Positions 49,121-58,954 are shown, counted from the first letter of the stretch. The stretch: 64,000 bases of DNA from Polyangium spumosum (GCF_009649845.1 NZ_WJIE01000003.1:248001-312000), one strand, 5' to 3'. Notes: generated by a model from the sequence alone, not told the origin. Numbers and translations: made by a program.

Positions 49121-50764
49121 ATGGAGGACCAAGAGCTCTGGGAGCGACGAATCGGAACGACGCTCCACAACACGTGGCGCCTCGAGAGCCTGATCGGCGT
49201 CGGGGGGATGGCCGCCGTGTACGTCGGCGTGCAGGCGATCGGCCGGCGCGACGCCGTCAAGGTCCTCCACCCGGAGGTGGCGCGGCAGAAGGATCTCCGC
49301 GCGCGCTTCGAGCAGGAGGCGCGTGTCCTGTCGAGCTTCCGCCACCCGGGCGCGGTCGAGGTCCTGTTCATGGGCACGACCAACGACGGGCTGCCCTTCC
49401 TCGTGATGGAGCTGCTCGAAGGCGAGTCGCTCGCCGCGCGCGTGAAGCGGCTCGGCGCGATCCCGCCCGACGAGATGCTGCGGTACGTCGACGAGGTGCT
49501 CTCGGTGCTCGGCGCGGCGCACGCGCAGAACATCGTCCACCGCGACATCAAGCTCGACAACGTCTTCATCCAGAGCGACGGGCGCGTGAAGGTGCTCGAC
49601 TTCGGCATCGCGCGGCTCCGGAACGCGTCCCACGCGGTGCAGACGAAGATCGGCTCGATGCTCGGGACCTTGCCGTACATGCCGCCGGAGCAGATCCGCG
49701 GCGTCGAGATCGACGGGCGCGCGGACATCTTCGCGCTCGGCGCGACGATGTTCCGCATGCTCGCGAAGCGTCGTATCCACGAGGGGAACACGGAGGCCGA
49801 GATCCTCGTGAGGATGTCGACGGAGCCGGCGCCGCCGCTCGCGACGCTGGTCAAGGACGTGTCGCCGTCGATCTGCATGGTCGTCGATCGCGCCCTCGCG
49901 TTCCGGACCGAGCGCAGGTACCCCGACGCGGCGACGATGCAACGCGACGTGCGCGCGCTCCTGCAAGGAGAGCCTCCGCCGTACGCGATGGAGAAGCTCG
50001 CGGCCGGAGACCTGCCGAACGCGCTCGTCGCGCCCGCTGCCGCGCCGATGAACGTCGACCTCGCCGAAGCGCCGACGGTGCCGCCGCCCGCGATGCCCGC
50101 AGGCGAGTCGTTCCGGGACGCGGCGACGGCCGCAGGGATCGGCGCGCCGGCCCCGATGATGCCCGTGACCGCCGTGACGAGCGCAGGGCCTCCGAGCAGC
50201 CCGACGGGCGCGGGCCCGCGATCGACGACGGCGGCGCAGGCGAACGCGTCGATCCTGTACGGGCCGACGGTGATGGCGAGCGTGGCGAGCCTGGGTTTGT
50301 CCGAGCCGACGGGCGCGCCCACCGCGCCGAGCCCGGTCGCGGCGGCGCCCTACGCGCCGGCGGGCCCGACGGCGCCGCCGTCGACGCAGCCGTCCCGCGC
50401 GTCGCTCCCCTCGGCGCCGACGCCGGCGCTCGCCGCGGCGCACACGCCGGAGCCCACGCCCGCGCCCGCGTCGAGCGCGCACACGCCGCCGCCGATGGCG
50501 AAGAGCCTGATCGGGACGACCGCCGCCTCGCCCCCAGGGCCCCGGCAAATCCCGCTCATCCCGGCGATCATCGGGGCGCTCGTGCTCCTGGTGTTGCTCC
50601 TCGTGGGCGTCGCGGTGTTCCGCGGGCACGACGAGACGGCCTCCGAGCCCGGTTCGAATACGACCAAGGCGAACGCCGGTTCGGGCGCGCCGACGACGAG
50701 CAAGGAGTCGTCGAAAAAGCCCAAAGGCAAGCGAAACTGGGACAAAGTCAATTGGGACAAGTAG
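49121..50764 (+). CDS. Ser/Thr protein kinase with C-terminal membrane helix
   Basis: A 547-residue Hanks-type kinase. The ATG at 49121 follows GGAGG. The catalytic domain (about residues 20-285) has GVGGMAAVY, the DAVK lysine (Lys47), HRDIKLDNVF, DFGIAR, GTLPYMPPEQ and ADIFALGATMFRML. HRDIKLDN has Leu for the usual Pro but keeps the catalytic Asp, so activity is expected. A long Pro/Ala/Thr-rich linker leads to a single membrane helix (PLIPAIIGALVLLVLLLVGVAVF, about 485-507) and a short basic exterior tail ending in KRNWDKVNWDK. It is divergent from the Cys-rich lipoprotein gene across 242 bp in which I see no clear site. An H-NOX-like gene follows 185 bp downstream. Confidence 0.93.
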   Translation: MEDQELWERRIGTTLHNTWRLESLIGVGGMAAVYVGVQAIGRRDAVKVLHPEVARQKDLRARFEQEARVLSSFRHPGAVEVLFMGTTNDGLPFLVMELLEGESLAARVKRLGAIPPDEMLRYVDEVLSVLGAAHAQNIVHRDIKLDNVFIQSDGRVKVLDFGIARLRNASHAVQTKIGSMLGTLPYMPPEQIRGVEIDGRADIFALGATMFRMLAKRRIHEGNTEAEILVRMSTEPAPPLATLVKDVSPSICMVVDRALAFRTERRYPDAATMQRDVRALLQGEPPPYAMEKLAAGDLPNALVAPAAAPMNVDLAEAPTVPPPAMPAGESFRDAATAAGIGAPAPMMPVTAVTSAGPPSSPTGAGPRSTTAAQANASILYGPTVMASVASLGLSEPTGAPTAPSPVAAAPYAPAGPTAPPSTQPSRASLPSAPTPALAAAHTPEPTPAPASSAHTPPPMAKSLIGTTAASPPGPRQIPLIPAIIGALVLLVLLLVGVAVFRGHDETASEPGSNTTKANAGSGAPTTSKESSKKPKGKRNWDKVNWDK

Positions 50765-50949
50765 CTCGCGCGCATTGCAAAGACGCAATCCATCGCTTGC
50801 AAAAATGCGCAGGCGAACGTGAGCCTTCGTCCCGCGGGCCAGAGGCCGAGCGGAAAAGCTCCCGCAGGACGCGAAACAGCGCATCCGAGCCGGTTTCGGC
50901 GCTAATCTTGCATGACTCGATCCGTTTACGCCTCGCGCGATCATAAAGC

Positions 50950-51822
50950 GTGAGGCAGGGGGCCGTGGTGCTGGGCGTCATACTCCTCGGGTTCCAAAAC
51001 TACGTACGCGACCGGCTCGGCGAGGAGCTCTGGCGCACGGTGCAAACCGAAGCCGGCGTCGCCGGGCGCGTGTACCTGCCCTCGCAGAGTTACCCGGGCG
51101 AGGAGCTGCAAGCGCTCGTGTCGAGCCTGTCGCGGCTGACGGGCATGACGATGCCGCTCGTGCTCGAGAGCTTCGGCGACAAACTCGCCGCCGAGCTCCT
51201 GCGGGTCTACGGCGGGCTGCTCGATCCACGATGGAGAGTGCTCGACGTGCTCATCCACAGCGAGGAGCTCGTCGAGCGCATGGCGCAACGCAACGGGGAC
51301 ATCACGCCGCAATCGCCGCTGACCGGCCGCTGGGGCAAGGACGGCGAGGTGATCCTGTCCTACCAGTCGCACCTGAAGCACTGCGCGCTGATCAAGGGCA
51401 TCGTGCGGGGCATGGGGGCAAACCTGGAGCAGCCAGTGTTGATCGAAGAGATCCGCTGCATGCTCACGGGCGCGACGGCCTGCGAGCTCGCCGTGCGCCT
51501 CGAACGAACCCAGCAAGCACAAGGGAACGCGCGGAGGCTCACGCCGCCGGCGATGAGCTACTCGGCGGTGAAAGCCGCGCTGTTCACGGATCGGTCGGAC
51601 AGGTCGTCGGTGCTGCCAGGGCCGCCCTCGTCGAAGCAAGAAGCGTCGTCGTCGTGGCGGACGAACCTGACGACGATCCCGCCCCCGAGCGGCGTGGTGC
51701 CCGCGCGGAGCTCATCGCCAAGCTCGGCGCCGAGCCCCGCGCCGAGCACGTCCCCGAGCACGTCCCCGAGCACGCCGCCGAGCGCCGAAGGCGAACCTTC
51801 GGAGCTCGGCCGGCGTCGTTGA
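50950..51822 (+). CDS. Haem NO/O2-binding (H-NOX-like) domain protein
   Basis: A protein of about 285-290 residues. The first 185 match the haem-NO-binding fold: GVILLGFQNYVRDRLGEELW at the N-terminus, MTMPLVLESFGDKLAAELL, VLDVLIHSEELVERM with His103 as candidate proximal ligand, and a C-terminal YQSHLKHCALIKGIVRGMG. The canonical haem-propionate motif YxSxR is altered: Tyr138, Ser140, but Leu at the Arg position. Haem or gas binding is therefore uncertain. The last 80 residues are a Ser/Pro/Thr-rich disordered tail. Only GTG starts are available (50950, 50965 or 50968); the last best fits the family N-terminus. Function would be gas sensing passed to a partner, perhaps the nearby kinase (inference). 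Confidence 0.75.
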   Translation: MRQGAVVLGVILLGFQNYVRDRLGEELWRTVQTEAGVAGRVYLPSQSYPGEELQALVSSLSRLTGMTMPLVLESFGDKLAAELLRVYGGLLDPRWRVLDVLIHSEELVERMAQRNGDITPQSPLTGRWGKDGEVILSYQSHLKHCALIKGIVRGMGANLEQPVLIEEIRCMLTGATACELAVRLERTQQAQGNARRLTPPAMSYSAVKAALFTDRSDRSSVLPGPPSSKQEASSSWRTNLTTIPPPSGVVPARSSSPSSAPSPAPSTSPSTSPSTPPSAEGEPSELGRRR

Positions 51823-54800
51823 TCAAGCGCTGGTCCAGACGGTGCCCGCGCGACGCCGCTCGGCATACGAGGGCGAGCCGAGCGCATACCGGAGCAGATC
51901 GCCGGTGACGGGATGCAGCACGACGAGGCGCGGATCTTCGGCCGCGCGCGCGACGTCCCGATCGATGCGGCAGAGGTGATCGACCGCCGCGACGAGGTCG
52001 CCGGAGAGCAAATACCCGAGCCGGTTCTCGCTGCGACGAACCCCCGCGGCGAGGAGGCGGATGTCGTAACCAGGCGCGGCCGAGGGCAGGATCTCCTCGA
52101 GGAGCTTGCGTTGCCTGCGGCCGATGGCGCGCTGCACGTGGACGCTGAAGGCCTGGACGGCCTGCTCGCGCACGGGGCCGATCTCACGCGCGCCGAAGGA
52201 GGGATCCACCGTGCGCATGGCCGCGACGAGCAGGGCGTCACAAGACTCGAGCGCGAGCTCGTCGAGCCAGGTGGGGCCAAGCGCGATACGCACGAAGAGG
52301 CGGCCGAGGGCGAAGGCTTGCTCGGGCTCGGGCAGCTCGATGAAGGAGACAGGGCCGACGATCGCCGGCGGATCACCCGGATAGACGCGCGGCATGCCCT
52401 GCCAGGTCGGCGAGAGGTAGAGCTCGAAGCCCTCGACGCCGAGGCTCTTGGCGATACGATCGGCGATGCGGTAGGTGCCGCTGTTGTCACGCGAGCCGAT
52501 GCGGTCGCGTGAAGAAACGCCGAGGCTATTGAGCTCGAACCGCAAGGCCTTGTGCGCGATGGGCGCGATGGCCGCAGCCGCGAGGAGCATGGGGCTCTGC
52601 GCCTCGGGGACGAGGAGGCGGTGGAGCTCCGGTCCAGCGAAGACGCCCGGAGGCAACGCGTCGGGAGGCATGCGCCGCGCGCGGAGGCGGGTGATACGCT
52701 CGGGCTTGACGTCGCCGAGGCAAGCGCGCGCCTCCTCGACGGTGAGGCGCTCCTCGGCGCGGCCATCCTTGGCGAGCGCCGACTCGAGCCCAGCGAGGGC
52801 CGACGAGAGCTCGCCGCTCTTGGCGAGCGTCTCCATGTCGGTCGCGAGGACGTCACGCAGGACCTGGACGGCCTCGGCGTTGCGGTTGGCCGCGTCGAGG
52901 CCGCGGCCGAGCGCAGCACGAGCGTCGGGCCCAGCGGTCGGGAGCGCGACGGCCTGCTGGAGGTGCGCGACGCCGTCGCGCGGGCGCACGAGGACGGTGA
53001 CCTCGAGCAGGCCGATCGTGGTGAGCCAGCGAGGATCGATGGGCAGGCGGCGCGCCTGGGCGATCTCGAGGACCTGGCCGATCGCCGCGACGTACTGGGC
53101 CGCGCCGTCGGGGGTCTCGACGCGGTAGAGGCGCGCGAGGCCGCCCCACGGGCGCATGTCGGTGGGGCCGTGGGCGATGGCGTCGCAGAGCGCGCGCACG
53201 ATGCCCGCACGATCCCCAGCCTGCGCTTGCGCCTCGGCGAGCCGAAGGCAAACGTCGACGCGGGCGCGCGCGTCGGGGGAGGCATCGGCGAGGCGCGTGA
53301 GCGCATGCACGGCGAGCGCGTGATCACCGCGCTTGGCGGCGACGTGGTAGAGGCGGTCGAGGGCGCGGTGGTTCGACGGCTCGGAGGAGAGCACGGCCTG
53401 GATGCACTGCTCGGCGCGGGGGAGATCGGCGAGCGGCCCTTCGTAGAGGGTCGCGAGCTCGAAGTACGCGGCCGTGCGCGCCTCGGGGACGGCGCCGATC
53501 GTGACGATCCGTTGCCAGGCGTCGCGGGCCTCGGCAGGGAGGCGTTGCGCCGTGTAGAGGCGCGCCGTGAGCATGAGCGCGGGGACGTCGTCGGGCGTCT
53601 CGTGCAAGACGCGGCGCATGGCCGCGACGCCGATGCTCGGATCGGGCGAGGTGCCGCCCGCCTCGTGGTGGCGAAGGACCGCGCGGCCGATCTCGGTGCC
53701 GAGCAGGACGATCTGCGCCGCGGAGGTGGCGCGCTCGAGCGCCGCGCCGAGGCGATCGGCGAGGCGCGCAGGATCGAGGGCGAGGCCCCGCGCGAGGGCA
53801 CGCGCGGCGGCCTCGCAGTCGGGGTCCTCGCGGAGGGCGTGCTCGTAGAGCTCGAGCGCCTCGCCCATGAGGCCGGGCTCCTCGGCGGTGAGCTGCGCGG
53901 CGCGGACGAGGTGCGCGGCGCGGCGAGAGGCGCCCTCGACGATGCGGGCGAGCGCGCGGTTCGCCGTGATGAGCGCCGAGCGATCGCCGAGCTCGCCGGC
54001 GAGGCGATCGAGGCCACGCGCCGCGAGCAAGCTGTCGGGGAAGAGCACGAGGGTCTCGCGGTAGCCGGCGAGCGAGGCGCGGGCGAGCGAGGCGTCACCC
54101 GCGGCCTTGGCCTCGATGAGGAGCGCCTCTTCGAGCTGGAAGAAGCCGCGGGCGAAGGGCTCGCGGGCGAGGGACTTGCGCGCGGTGATCGACGCGAGGA
54201 GGAGCGCGCCTGCCGGGCCGGTCGCTGCAGGCGAGACGGCGCCCTCGACGAGGCGACCGGCGATGCGGATGATCGCGTCGTGCACGCTGCTGTCGGCGGG
54301 CCGCTCGGCGACCACGCGGCCGAGCGCGTCGAGGAGCGCGTCGCTCGGGATGCGCTCCTCCAGCGTGACGAGGTGCGCGAGCGCGCCCGTGCGCGCGACG
54401 GCCGACCTCGTGGCCGCGGCCTGCCCGCGGAGGACGTCGGCGAGCGCGACGGCCTGCGCGCTCCTGTGCAGGTGCTCGAGCATGCGCAGCGCGGGGACGT
54501 GATCGGGCACGACGGCGATGAGCCCTTCGAGCAGCGCCACGGCCTCGCGCCGATCCTTGCGGCAGAGCACGTCGGCGAACGCGACGCGGATGGCGTGATC
54601 GACCGAGGCCGGCGGGTGGCGCGCGAGCCAGCCCGCGTAGAGCGCGGCGAGCTCGTCGGTCGCGCGGCGCCGCACGAGGATGCGCTCCATGGCCTCGACG
54701 ACGGCCGGATCGAACGCGCCTTCGGCGGCCGTGGAGAGCGCGTCGGCGGCCGCGAGGGTGGCGAGCGCGGCTTGATCGTCGCCGAGCAGGAGCTCCTCGA

Positions 54801-57378
54801 CCTCGGCGGCCTGGAACAGGAAGCTCGCGCGCGTGATGGGCCCGGTGGCGCCCTCGGCGAGCTTCTTCAGCGACGCGACGAGGCGGCGATGATCCCCGGT
54901 GGCGCGGAGCAAGCGCATGATCTCGAGCGCGGGCATCGGGTGATCCGGGCGCAGGCGCGCGGCCTCTTCGTAGGCCTTCACCGCGTCCTGCGGGCGCTTG
55001 AGGCGCAACTCGTCGAACCGCGCCACCTCGATCCAGAGGCCAAACGACCCCGCGGGATCGCAGCGGATGAGCCCGAGGAGCGCTTGTTTTGCCTCCTCGT
55101 TCCGGCCCGCGCGGCTGAGCAAGCGGAAGCGCGCGCGCAGCGCGTCCGGATCGGTGGCCTTGACGGCGAGGGCACGATCCACGAGCTCGACGGCGCGATC
55201 CCGATCCCCCACGCGCTCGCCGACCACATCCGCGGCGCGGAGCAAGAGCCTGCGCTTCAGGGCCGGATCCTCCGTCAGCTCGGACTCCGCCACGAGCGCC
55301 TGCGCGAGCCTTCGATGATCCCCGGCGCGCTGCGCGTTCCGCTGCATCGCGAGGACCGCCGTGCGCCGCACGGGGTCGAGCGCGAGGATCTGCTCGAGCA
55401 CCTCCAGCGCGCGCTCCGGCTGCCCGAGCTCGTCCTCCCAGATGCTCACGAGCTTCTCGAGCAGCGCGATCTTGCGCGGCGCCTCGGCCTGGGCCTGCGC
55501 GGCCTGCGTGTAGAGATCGATCCGCGCGCGCACGCCCGCGTCGGCCTCGCGCGCGGGCTTCTCGAGCAGCGCGGTGAGGGTGTCGAAGACCGAGGCGTCG
55601 CCGGGGTTCACGGTCCACGCGGCCTTCAGGTAGGTGATCGCCTCGTCGCGCTTGCGCAGGTGCCGCTCGCAGATGTCGGCGGCGCGCATGAGCGAGGCGA
55701 CGCGCTGGTGCGCGGGGCGCTCGGCGTTGCCCTCAGCAGCCCAGACCTCGACGCGGCGCTCGTGCCGGCCGAGGCGCTGCAGCGCGCGGTCGAGCCGCTC
55801 CCGCGTCGACTCGTCCACCGGATCGTGCCGGAGCGCCTGCTCGGCGTGCGCGGCCGCGTTCTCCGCTTGCCCGAGCGCGTCGTAGATCTCCGAGAGCCGG
55901 ACGTGCGCGTGCGCGATCGCCTCCTGCCCCGTCAACGTGGCGAGCTCGCGCTTGCGCGTGATCGACGCCTGCTCGAGCGCGCCTTCTTGCTCCTGCAGCC
56001 GGCTCAGCTCGGAGAGGATCCGGCGCGAGGTCGGCGTCCCCGAGGGCGCGCGCGCGGTGGCGCGGCCGAGCAGCGCGATCGCCTCGTGCGGATCCCGCAG
56101 CCGCTCGGCCTGGATCCGCGCCGCGGCGTAGAGCAGCCGCGAGGCGCGATCGTCGTCGAGCTCGTGCTCGGCCTCGGCGGAGAGCGCGTCGCAGAACGCG
56201 CGCGGATCGTCGTGGCGGACGTGGTGCCGTGCGAGCGCGGCGCGCACGGGCCCCGGCGCGGGTTCGAAGCCGACGGCTCGTTCGAGGGCCGTGGCGGCGA
56301 GCGCCGGCTGCTGGAGCATGTCGTCGAGCACCGCCGCGCGCTCGACGTGGAGCCACGCGGCGAGCCGCGTGTCCCCGTCGGTCTTTCCCGCCTCGGGGGC
56401 GTACGCGTCGGCCATGCGCTCGAGGTGCTTGGCGAGCGACTCGGCGAGATCACGCGCCTTGCCGCGCTCGAGCTCGCGACGGAGGACCGCCTCGAGCCCG
56501 CGCAGCGCGTGCGGATGCGAGGGCACGAGGTCGAGGGCCTTTCCGTAGGCCGCGCGTGCCTCGGGCCAGCGCCCGAGATCGGCCGAGGCCCGCGCGCGCT
56601 CGACGAGCAGATCCGCGCGCTCGCCGTCGCTCTCGGCGACCACGAGCTCGTCGTCGACGACCGAGATCCGCTCCAGCCGATCCTCGGGCTCGAACAGGTG
56701 CCGGAGCCGCGTGAGCGCCGGGCCGAGCGAGCGCGTGATCGAGCGCGCCGCCGCGAACGAGCGGCGCGCGGCGATCCGATCGTGCTCGACGCGCTCCTCG
56801 ACCATGCCCCGCTCGACGAGTGCGCGCGCCGCGGCCACGGGATCGGCGCTCGTGAGGCGCTCGGCGCGCCGCGTGAGCTCGACGCCCACGGTGAGCGGCT
56901 CGACGGGAGCGGCCTCGGCGGGCGTGGCGGGCGCGGCGGCGGCAGGCGCGGCGGGCGCCGCGGCGGCTTGCGCGGGCGCGGCAGGCGCAGGGGCGACGCC
57001 CGTCGGGAGGGTGGTCGCGCGACGCGGCGGAGAAGCGGGACGCGCGGGCAGCGGCGGTGGCGACATCGGCGGCAGCGGCGGCGGCGACATCACCGGCAGC
57101 GGCGCGGGCGCGGCGGCGGCCGCCTCGGGCGCGGCGCGCACCTGCGTCGTCGCGGGCTTCGGCAGCAGCGGCCCGACCGCGGGGACGACCTTGCCCGGCG
57201 GCGCGGGCTTCGGCCCTGCCGCTTGCGTGGGCGACGCGGTCTTCGTGGGCAACGGAGGGGGCTTGCCCTTGTCTGCCTCGTCCCACCCCGCGTCCACGGA
57301 CATCATGGCGGGCCGCGCCTGCGGGGCGGGTTTGTCCTCGGCATTCGTCTCGTCGGGTCGCTCGTCGTTCTCGGCCAC
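51823..57378 (-). CDS. Giant TPR-repeat protein
   Basis: An 1851-residue protein without signal peptide or membrane helix. The N-terminal 165 residues are Pro/Ala-rich and disordered, with short repeats (PLPPMSPPPLPARP). Residues 170-1500 are an almost unbroken array of TPR-like helical pairs; examples are GRWPEARAAYGKALDLVPSHP, YDALGQAENAAAHAEQAL and RPQDAVKAYEEAARLRPDHP. The last 300 residues are a non-repeat domain (MPPDALPPGVFAGPELHRLL, ALRFELNSLGVSSRDRIGS, RVYPGDPPAIVGPVSFIEL), perhaps a protease-like or binding module, not recognised. Such giant TPR proteins in myxobacteria serve as scaffolds, some in motility or secretion; no specific role can be claimed. Its stop directly abuts the stop of the H-NOX-like gene (0 bp). 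Confidence 0.85.
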   Translation of the reverse strand: MAENDERPDETNAEDKPAPQARPAMMSVDAGWDEADKGKPPPLPTKTASPTQAAGPKPAPPGKVVPAVGPLLPKPATTQVRAAPEAAAAAPAPLPVMSPPPLPPMSPPPLPARPASPPRRATTLPTGVAPAPAAPAQAAAAPAAPAAAAPATPAEAAPVEPLTVGVELTRRAERLTSADPVAAARALVERGMVEERVEHDRIAARRSFAAARSITRSLGPALTRLRHLFEPEDRLERISVVDDELVVAESDGERADLLVERARASADLGRWPEARAAYGKALDLVPSHPHALRGLEAVLRRELERGKARDLAESLAKHLERMADAYAPEAGKTDGDTRLAAWLHVERAAVLDDMLQQPALAATALERAVGFEPAPGPVRAALARHHVRHDDPRAFCDALSAEAEHELDDDRASRLLYAAARIQAERLRDPHEAIALLGRATARAPSGTPTSRRILSELSRLQEQEGALEQASITRKRELATLTGQEAIAHAHVRLSEIYDALGQAENAAAHAEQALRHDPVDESTRERLDRALQRLGRHERRVEVWAAEGNAERPAHQRVASLMRAADICERHLRKRDEAITYLKAAWTVNPGDASVFDTLTALLEKPAREADAGVRARIDLYTQAAQAQAEAPRKIALLEKLVSIWEDELGQPERALEVLEQILALDPVRRTAVLAMQRNAQRAGDHRRLAQALVAESELTEDPALKRRLLLRAADVVGERVGDRDRAVELVDRALAVKATDPDALRARFRLLSRAGRNEEAKQALLGLIRCDPAGSFGLWIEVARFDELRLKRPQDAVKAYEEAARLRPDHPMPALEIMRLLRATGDHRRLVASLKKLAEGATGPITRASFLFQAAEVEELLLGDDQAALATLAAADALSTAAEGAFDPAVVEAMERILVRRRATDELAALYAGWLARHPPASVDHAIRVAFADVLCRKDRREAVALLEGLIAVVPDHVPALRMLEHLHRSAQAVALADVLRGQAAATRSAVARTGALAHLVTLEERIPSDALLDALGRVVAERPADSSVHDAIIRIAGRLVEGAVSPAATGPAGALLLASITARKSLAREPFARGFFQLEEALLIEAKAAGDASLARASLAGYRETLVLFPDSLLAARGLDRLAGELGDRSALITANRALARIVEGASRRAAHLVRAAQLTAEEPGLMGEALELYEHALREDPDCEAAARALARGLALDPARLADRLGAALERATSAAQIVLLGTEIGRAVLRHHEAGGTSPDPSIGVAAMRRVLHETPDDVPALMLTARLYTAQRLPAEARDAWQRIVTIGAVPEARTAAYFELATLYEGPLADLPRAEQCIQAVLSSEPSNHRALDRLYHVAAKRGDHALAVHALTRLADASPDARARVDVCLRLAEAQAQAGDRAGIVRALCDAIAHGPTDMRPWGGLARLYRVETPDGAAQYVAAIGQVLEIAQARRLPIDPRWLTTIGLLEVTVLVRPRDGVAHLQQAVALPTAGPDARAALGRGLDAANRNAEAVQVLRDVLATDMETLAKSGELSSALAGLESALAKDGRAEERLTVEEARACLGDVKPERITRLRARRMPPDALPPGVFAGPELHRLLVPEAQSPMLLAAAAIAPIAHKALRFELNSLGVSSRDRIGSRDNSGTYRIADRIAKSLGVEGFELYLSPTWQGMPRVYPGDPPAIVGPVSFIELPEPEQAFALGRLFVRIALGPTWLDELALESCDALLVAAMRTVDPSFGAREIGPVREQAVQAFSVHVQRAIGRRQRKLLEEILPSAAPGYDIRLLAAGVRRSENRLGYLLSGDLVAAVDHLCRIDRDVARAAEDPRLVVLHPVTGDLLRYALGSPSYAERRRAGTVWTSA

Positions 57379-57457
57379 GCCTCGATGCTACACGGCTTGC
57401 CCGCGGATCGAGCAAGCCCCGGGCAGCGGGCGCCCGTTCGCCCGTGGGGGCGGCGCG

Positions 57458-58495
57458 TCAATCACACGTCGCGCCGATACATGCCGCGAACTCCTCGCCA
57501 CATTCGCTCTGGATGCAGGCGAAGTCACCGCCGCAGATGGGCAACACGTCGACGGCGCAGGTGAGCACCTGATCCACGAAGAACTGCACGTCGGCGCAGC
57601 CTTGGGCGACGCAGTTCGCCACACAGGTCACGCTGAATTTCGGGGGTTCTGCGCCGAGATCGATGCACCCGAGGGCGCACGTGACCACCTCGAGGCAACC
57701 TTTCGCCTCGCACGTCCCGCAGTCCTGGGGACAGATCGAGCACGTCTCGAACGGCTCGCACTTGCCGTTCGGGCACACCGCGCAGACGCCGCAGTCCGCC
57801 TGGCACGAGGCGCACGTCTCGGTGCCGGTGCAGAACCCGTCGCCGCAGCCCGGGCATTTCCCGCAGTCCCCGGGGCATGTGAAGCAGTTCTCGGTGGCCG
57901 CCGTGCACGCGCCGTCGCCGCAGCTCGGGCACGCGTCGCAGTCCGGCGCGCAGGACAGGCAATCCTCCGACGCCGTGCAGAACCCGTCGCCGCAGCTCGC
58001 GCACGCGCCGCAGTCCGTCGGGCACGACGCGCACGTCTCGCTCGCGTCGCAGGCGCCGTTGCCGCACGTCTGGCAGAGCCCACAATCGACGGGGCAGGTC
58101 GCGCAGCTCTCGCTCGCGCCGCAGGCGCCGTCGCCGCAGCTCTGGCAGTTGCCGCAGTCGAGCACGCAGGTCGCGCAGCTCTCGCCCTCGCCGCACGCCC
58201 CGTCGCCGCAGCTCGCGCACACGCCGCAGTCCACGGGGCAGTTCTCGCAGGCCTCGATCCCGGCGCACGCGCCGTCGCCGCATCCCGCGCAGAAGCCGCA
58301 GTCCTCTGCGCAGCTCGCGCACGTCTCGTCGGAGTCACACGCGCCGTCGCCGCACGCGCCGTCGCCCGCGAACGCCCCCTCCGAGGGCGTGATGCCCGTG
58401 CGGCCGCATCCGGCGAAGGGAAACAACGCGCCGAGCGCGCCGAGCAACACCACCCCGACGAACGACCTCTGCAAGAAGCGCCGCGAGCTCTGCAT
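57458..58495 (-). CDS. Cys-rich repeat lipoprotein (CGDGxC...ExCxxCxxDCGxC)
   Basis: A 345-residue lipoprotein (ATG at 58495; lipobox PFAGC). About ten tandem repeats of roughly 23 residues follow, pattern CGDGxCxxxExCxxCxxDCGxC, giving some 60 regularly spaced Cys from about residue 45 to 270. The last 75 residues form a different Cys-bearing domain (CLEVVTCALGCIDLG, CVANCVAQGC, CIQSECGEEFAACIG). The regular Cys spacing suggests a rod of small disulfide-bonded units. This is a different repeat type from the one at 46.5-48.9 kb. Likely an outer-surface protein; function unknown. It is followed on the minus strand, 79 bp on, by the giant TPR gene. Confidence 0.82.
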   Translation of the reverse strand: MQSSRRFLQRSFVGVVLLGALGALFPFAGCGRTGITPSEGAFAGDGACGDGACDSDETCASCAEDCGFCAGCGDGACAGIEACENCPVDCGVCASCGDGACGEGESCATCVLDCGNCQSCGDGACGASESCATCPVDCGLCQTCGNGACDASETCASCPTDCGACASCGDGFCTASEDCLSCAPDCDACPSCGDGACTAATENCFTCPGDCGKCPGCGDGFCTGTETCASCQADCGVCAVCPNGKCEPFETCSICPQDCGTCEAKGCLEVVTCALGCIDLGAEPPKFSVTCVANCVAQGCADVQFFVDQVLTCAVDVLPICGGDFACIQSECGEEFAACIGATCD

Positions 58496-58597
58496 GGGAT
58501 CCACCTGCCGGAACGAAGGAAACGAAGCGAGCGAGCTTCGATCCTACCCGAGCCGGTCTCCCCGCGCTGCGCCCACGCGGCCTTCGTGCAGGCGCAC

Positions 58598-58643
58598 AAA
58601 AAAGGACACCCCGGCGACCCGCAAAAACGGATCGCCGGGGTGT
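58598..58643 (-). terminator. Intrinsic terminator of the small repeat lipoprotein gene
   Basis: On the minus strand ACACCCCGGCGA (58643-58632) pairs with TCGCCGGGGTGT (58617-58606) in a perfect 12-bp stem, followed after CC by TTTTTT (58603-58598). It begins 8 bp beyond the stop of the gene at 58652. The loop itself (TCCGTTTTTGCGGG) can form a short inner stem. Confidence 0.85.
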
Positions 58644-58651
58644 AAGTCGCT

Positions 58652-58870
58652 TCACTTCGGGGCGTCGGCCGGAGCGGCCTGGTCGCCCGCCGGGGCGGCC
58701 TCGCCACCAGCCGGCGGCGCAGCCTGGTCCGCCGGAGCGGCCTCGCCACCGGCCGGGGGCGCAGCCTGGTCCGCCGGCGCGCCCTCGGCCGCCGCCGGCT
58801 CCGGCGTGCCGCCGCCGCAAGCGACCGCGAGGAGGGAGACCGAAAGGGCGAGGATGATGTGCTTGATCAT
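58652..58870 (-). CDS. Small Ala/Pro/Gly-repeat lipoprotein
   Basis: A 72-residue protein. The signal MIKHIILALSVSLLAVAC ends in a lipobox Cys at residue 18. The mature part is a low-complexity repeat of the unit GEAAPADQAAPPAG, occurring about two and a half times and encoded by near-identical DNA repeats. No folded domain is expected. It has a strong terminator of its own and divides the Cys-rich lipoprotein from the ECF sigma operon. High expression is plausible, since few genes here have such a clear terminator. It may be a cell-envelope spacer lipoprotein; function unknown. Confidence 0.75.
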   Translation of the reverse strand: MIKHIILALSVSLLAVACGGGTPEPAAAEGAPADQAAPPAGGEAAPADQAAPPAGGEAAPAGDQAAPADAPK

Positions 58871-58954
58871 GATGTGATCCTCCGTACTGTCTGAAGAAGC
58901 TCCCGCAGACGTCCGACCTGCGGCACTCCCCTGGACGCCTGAGGTCCTGGGAAC

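Noticed and set aside
50765-50949. TTGCAA-containing repeats and a GCGCATT/AATGCGC pair as a terminator or sRNA
   Set aside because: Stems are short and far apart, with no T-tract or promoter; support is too weak.
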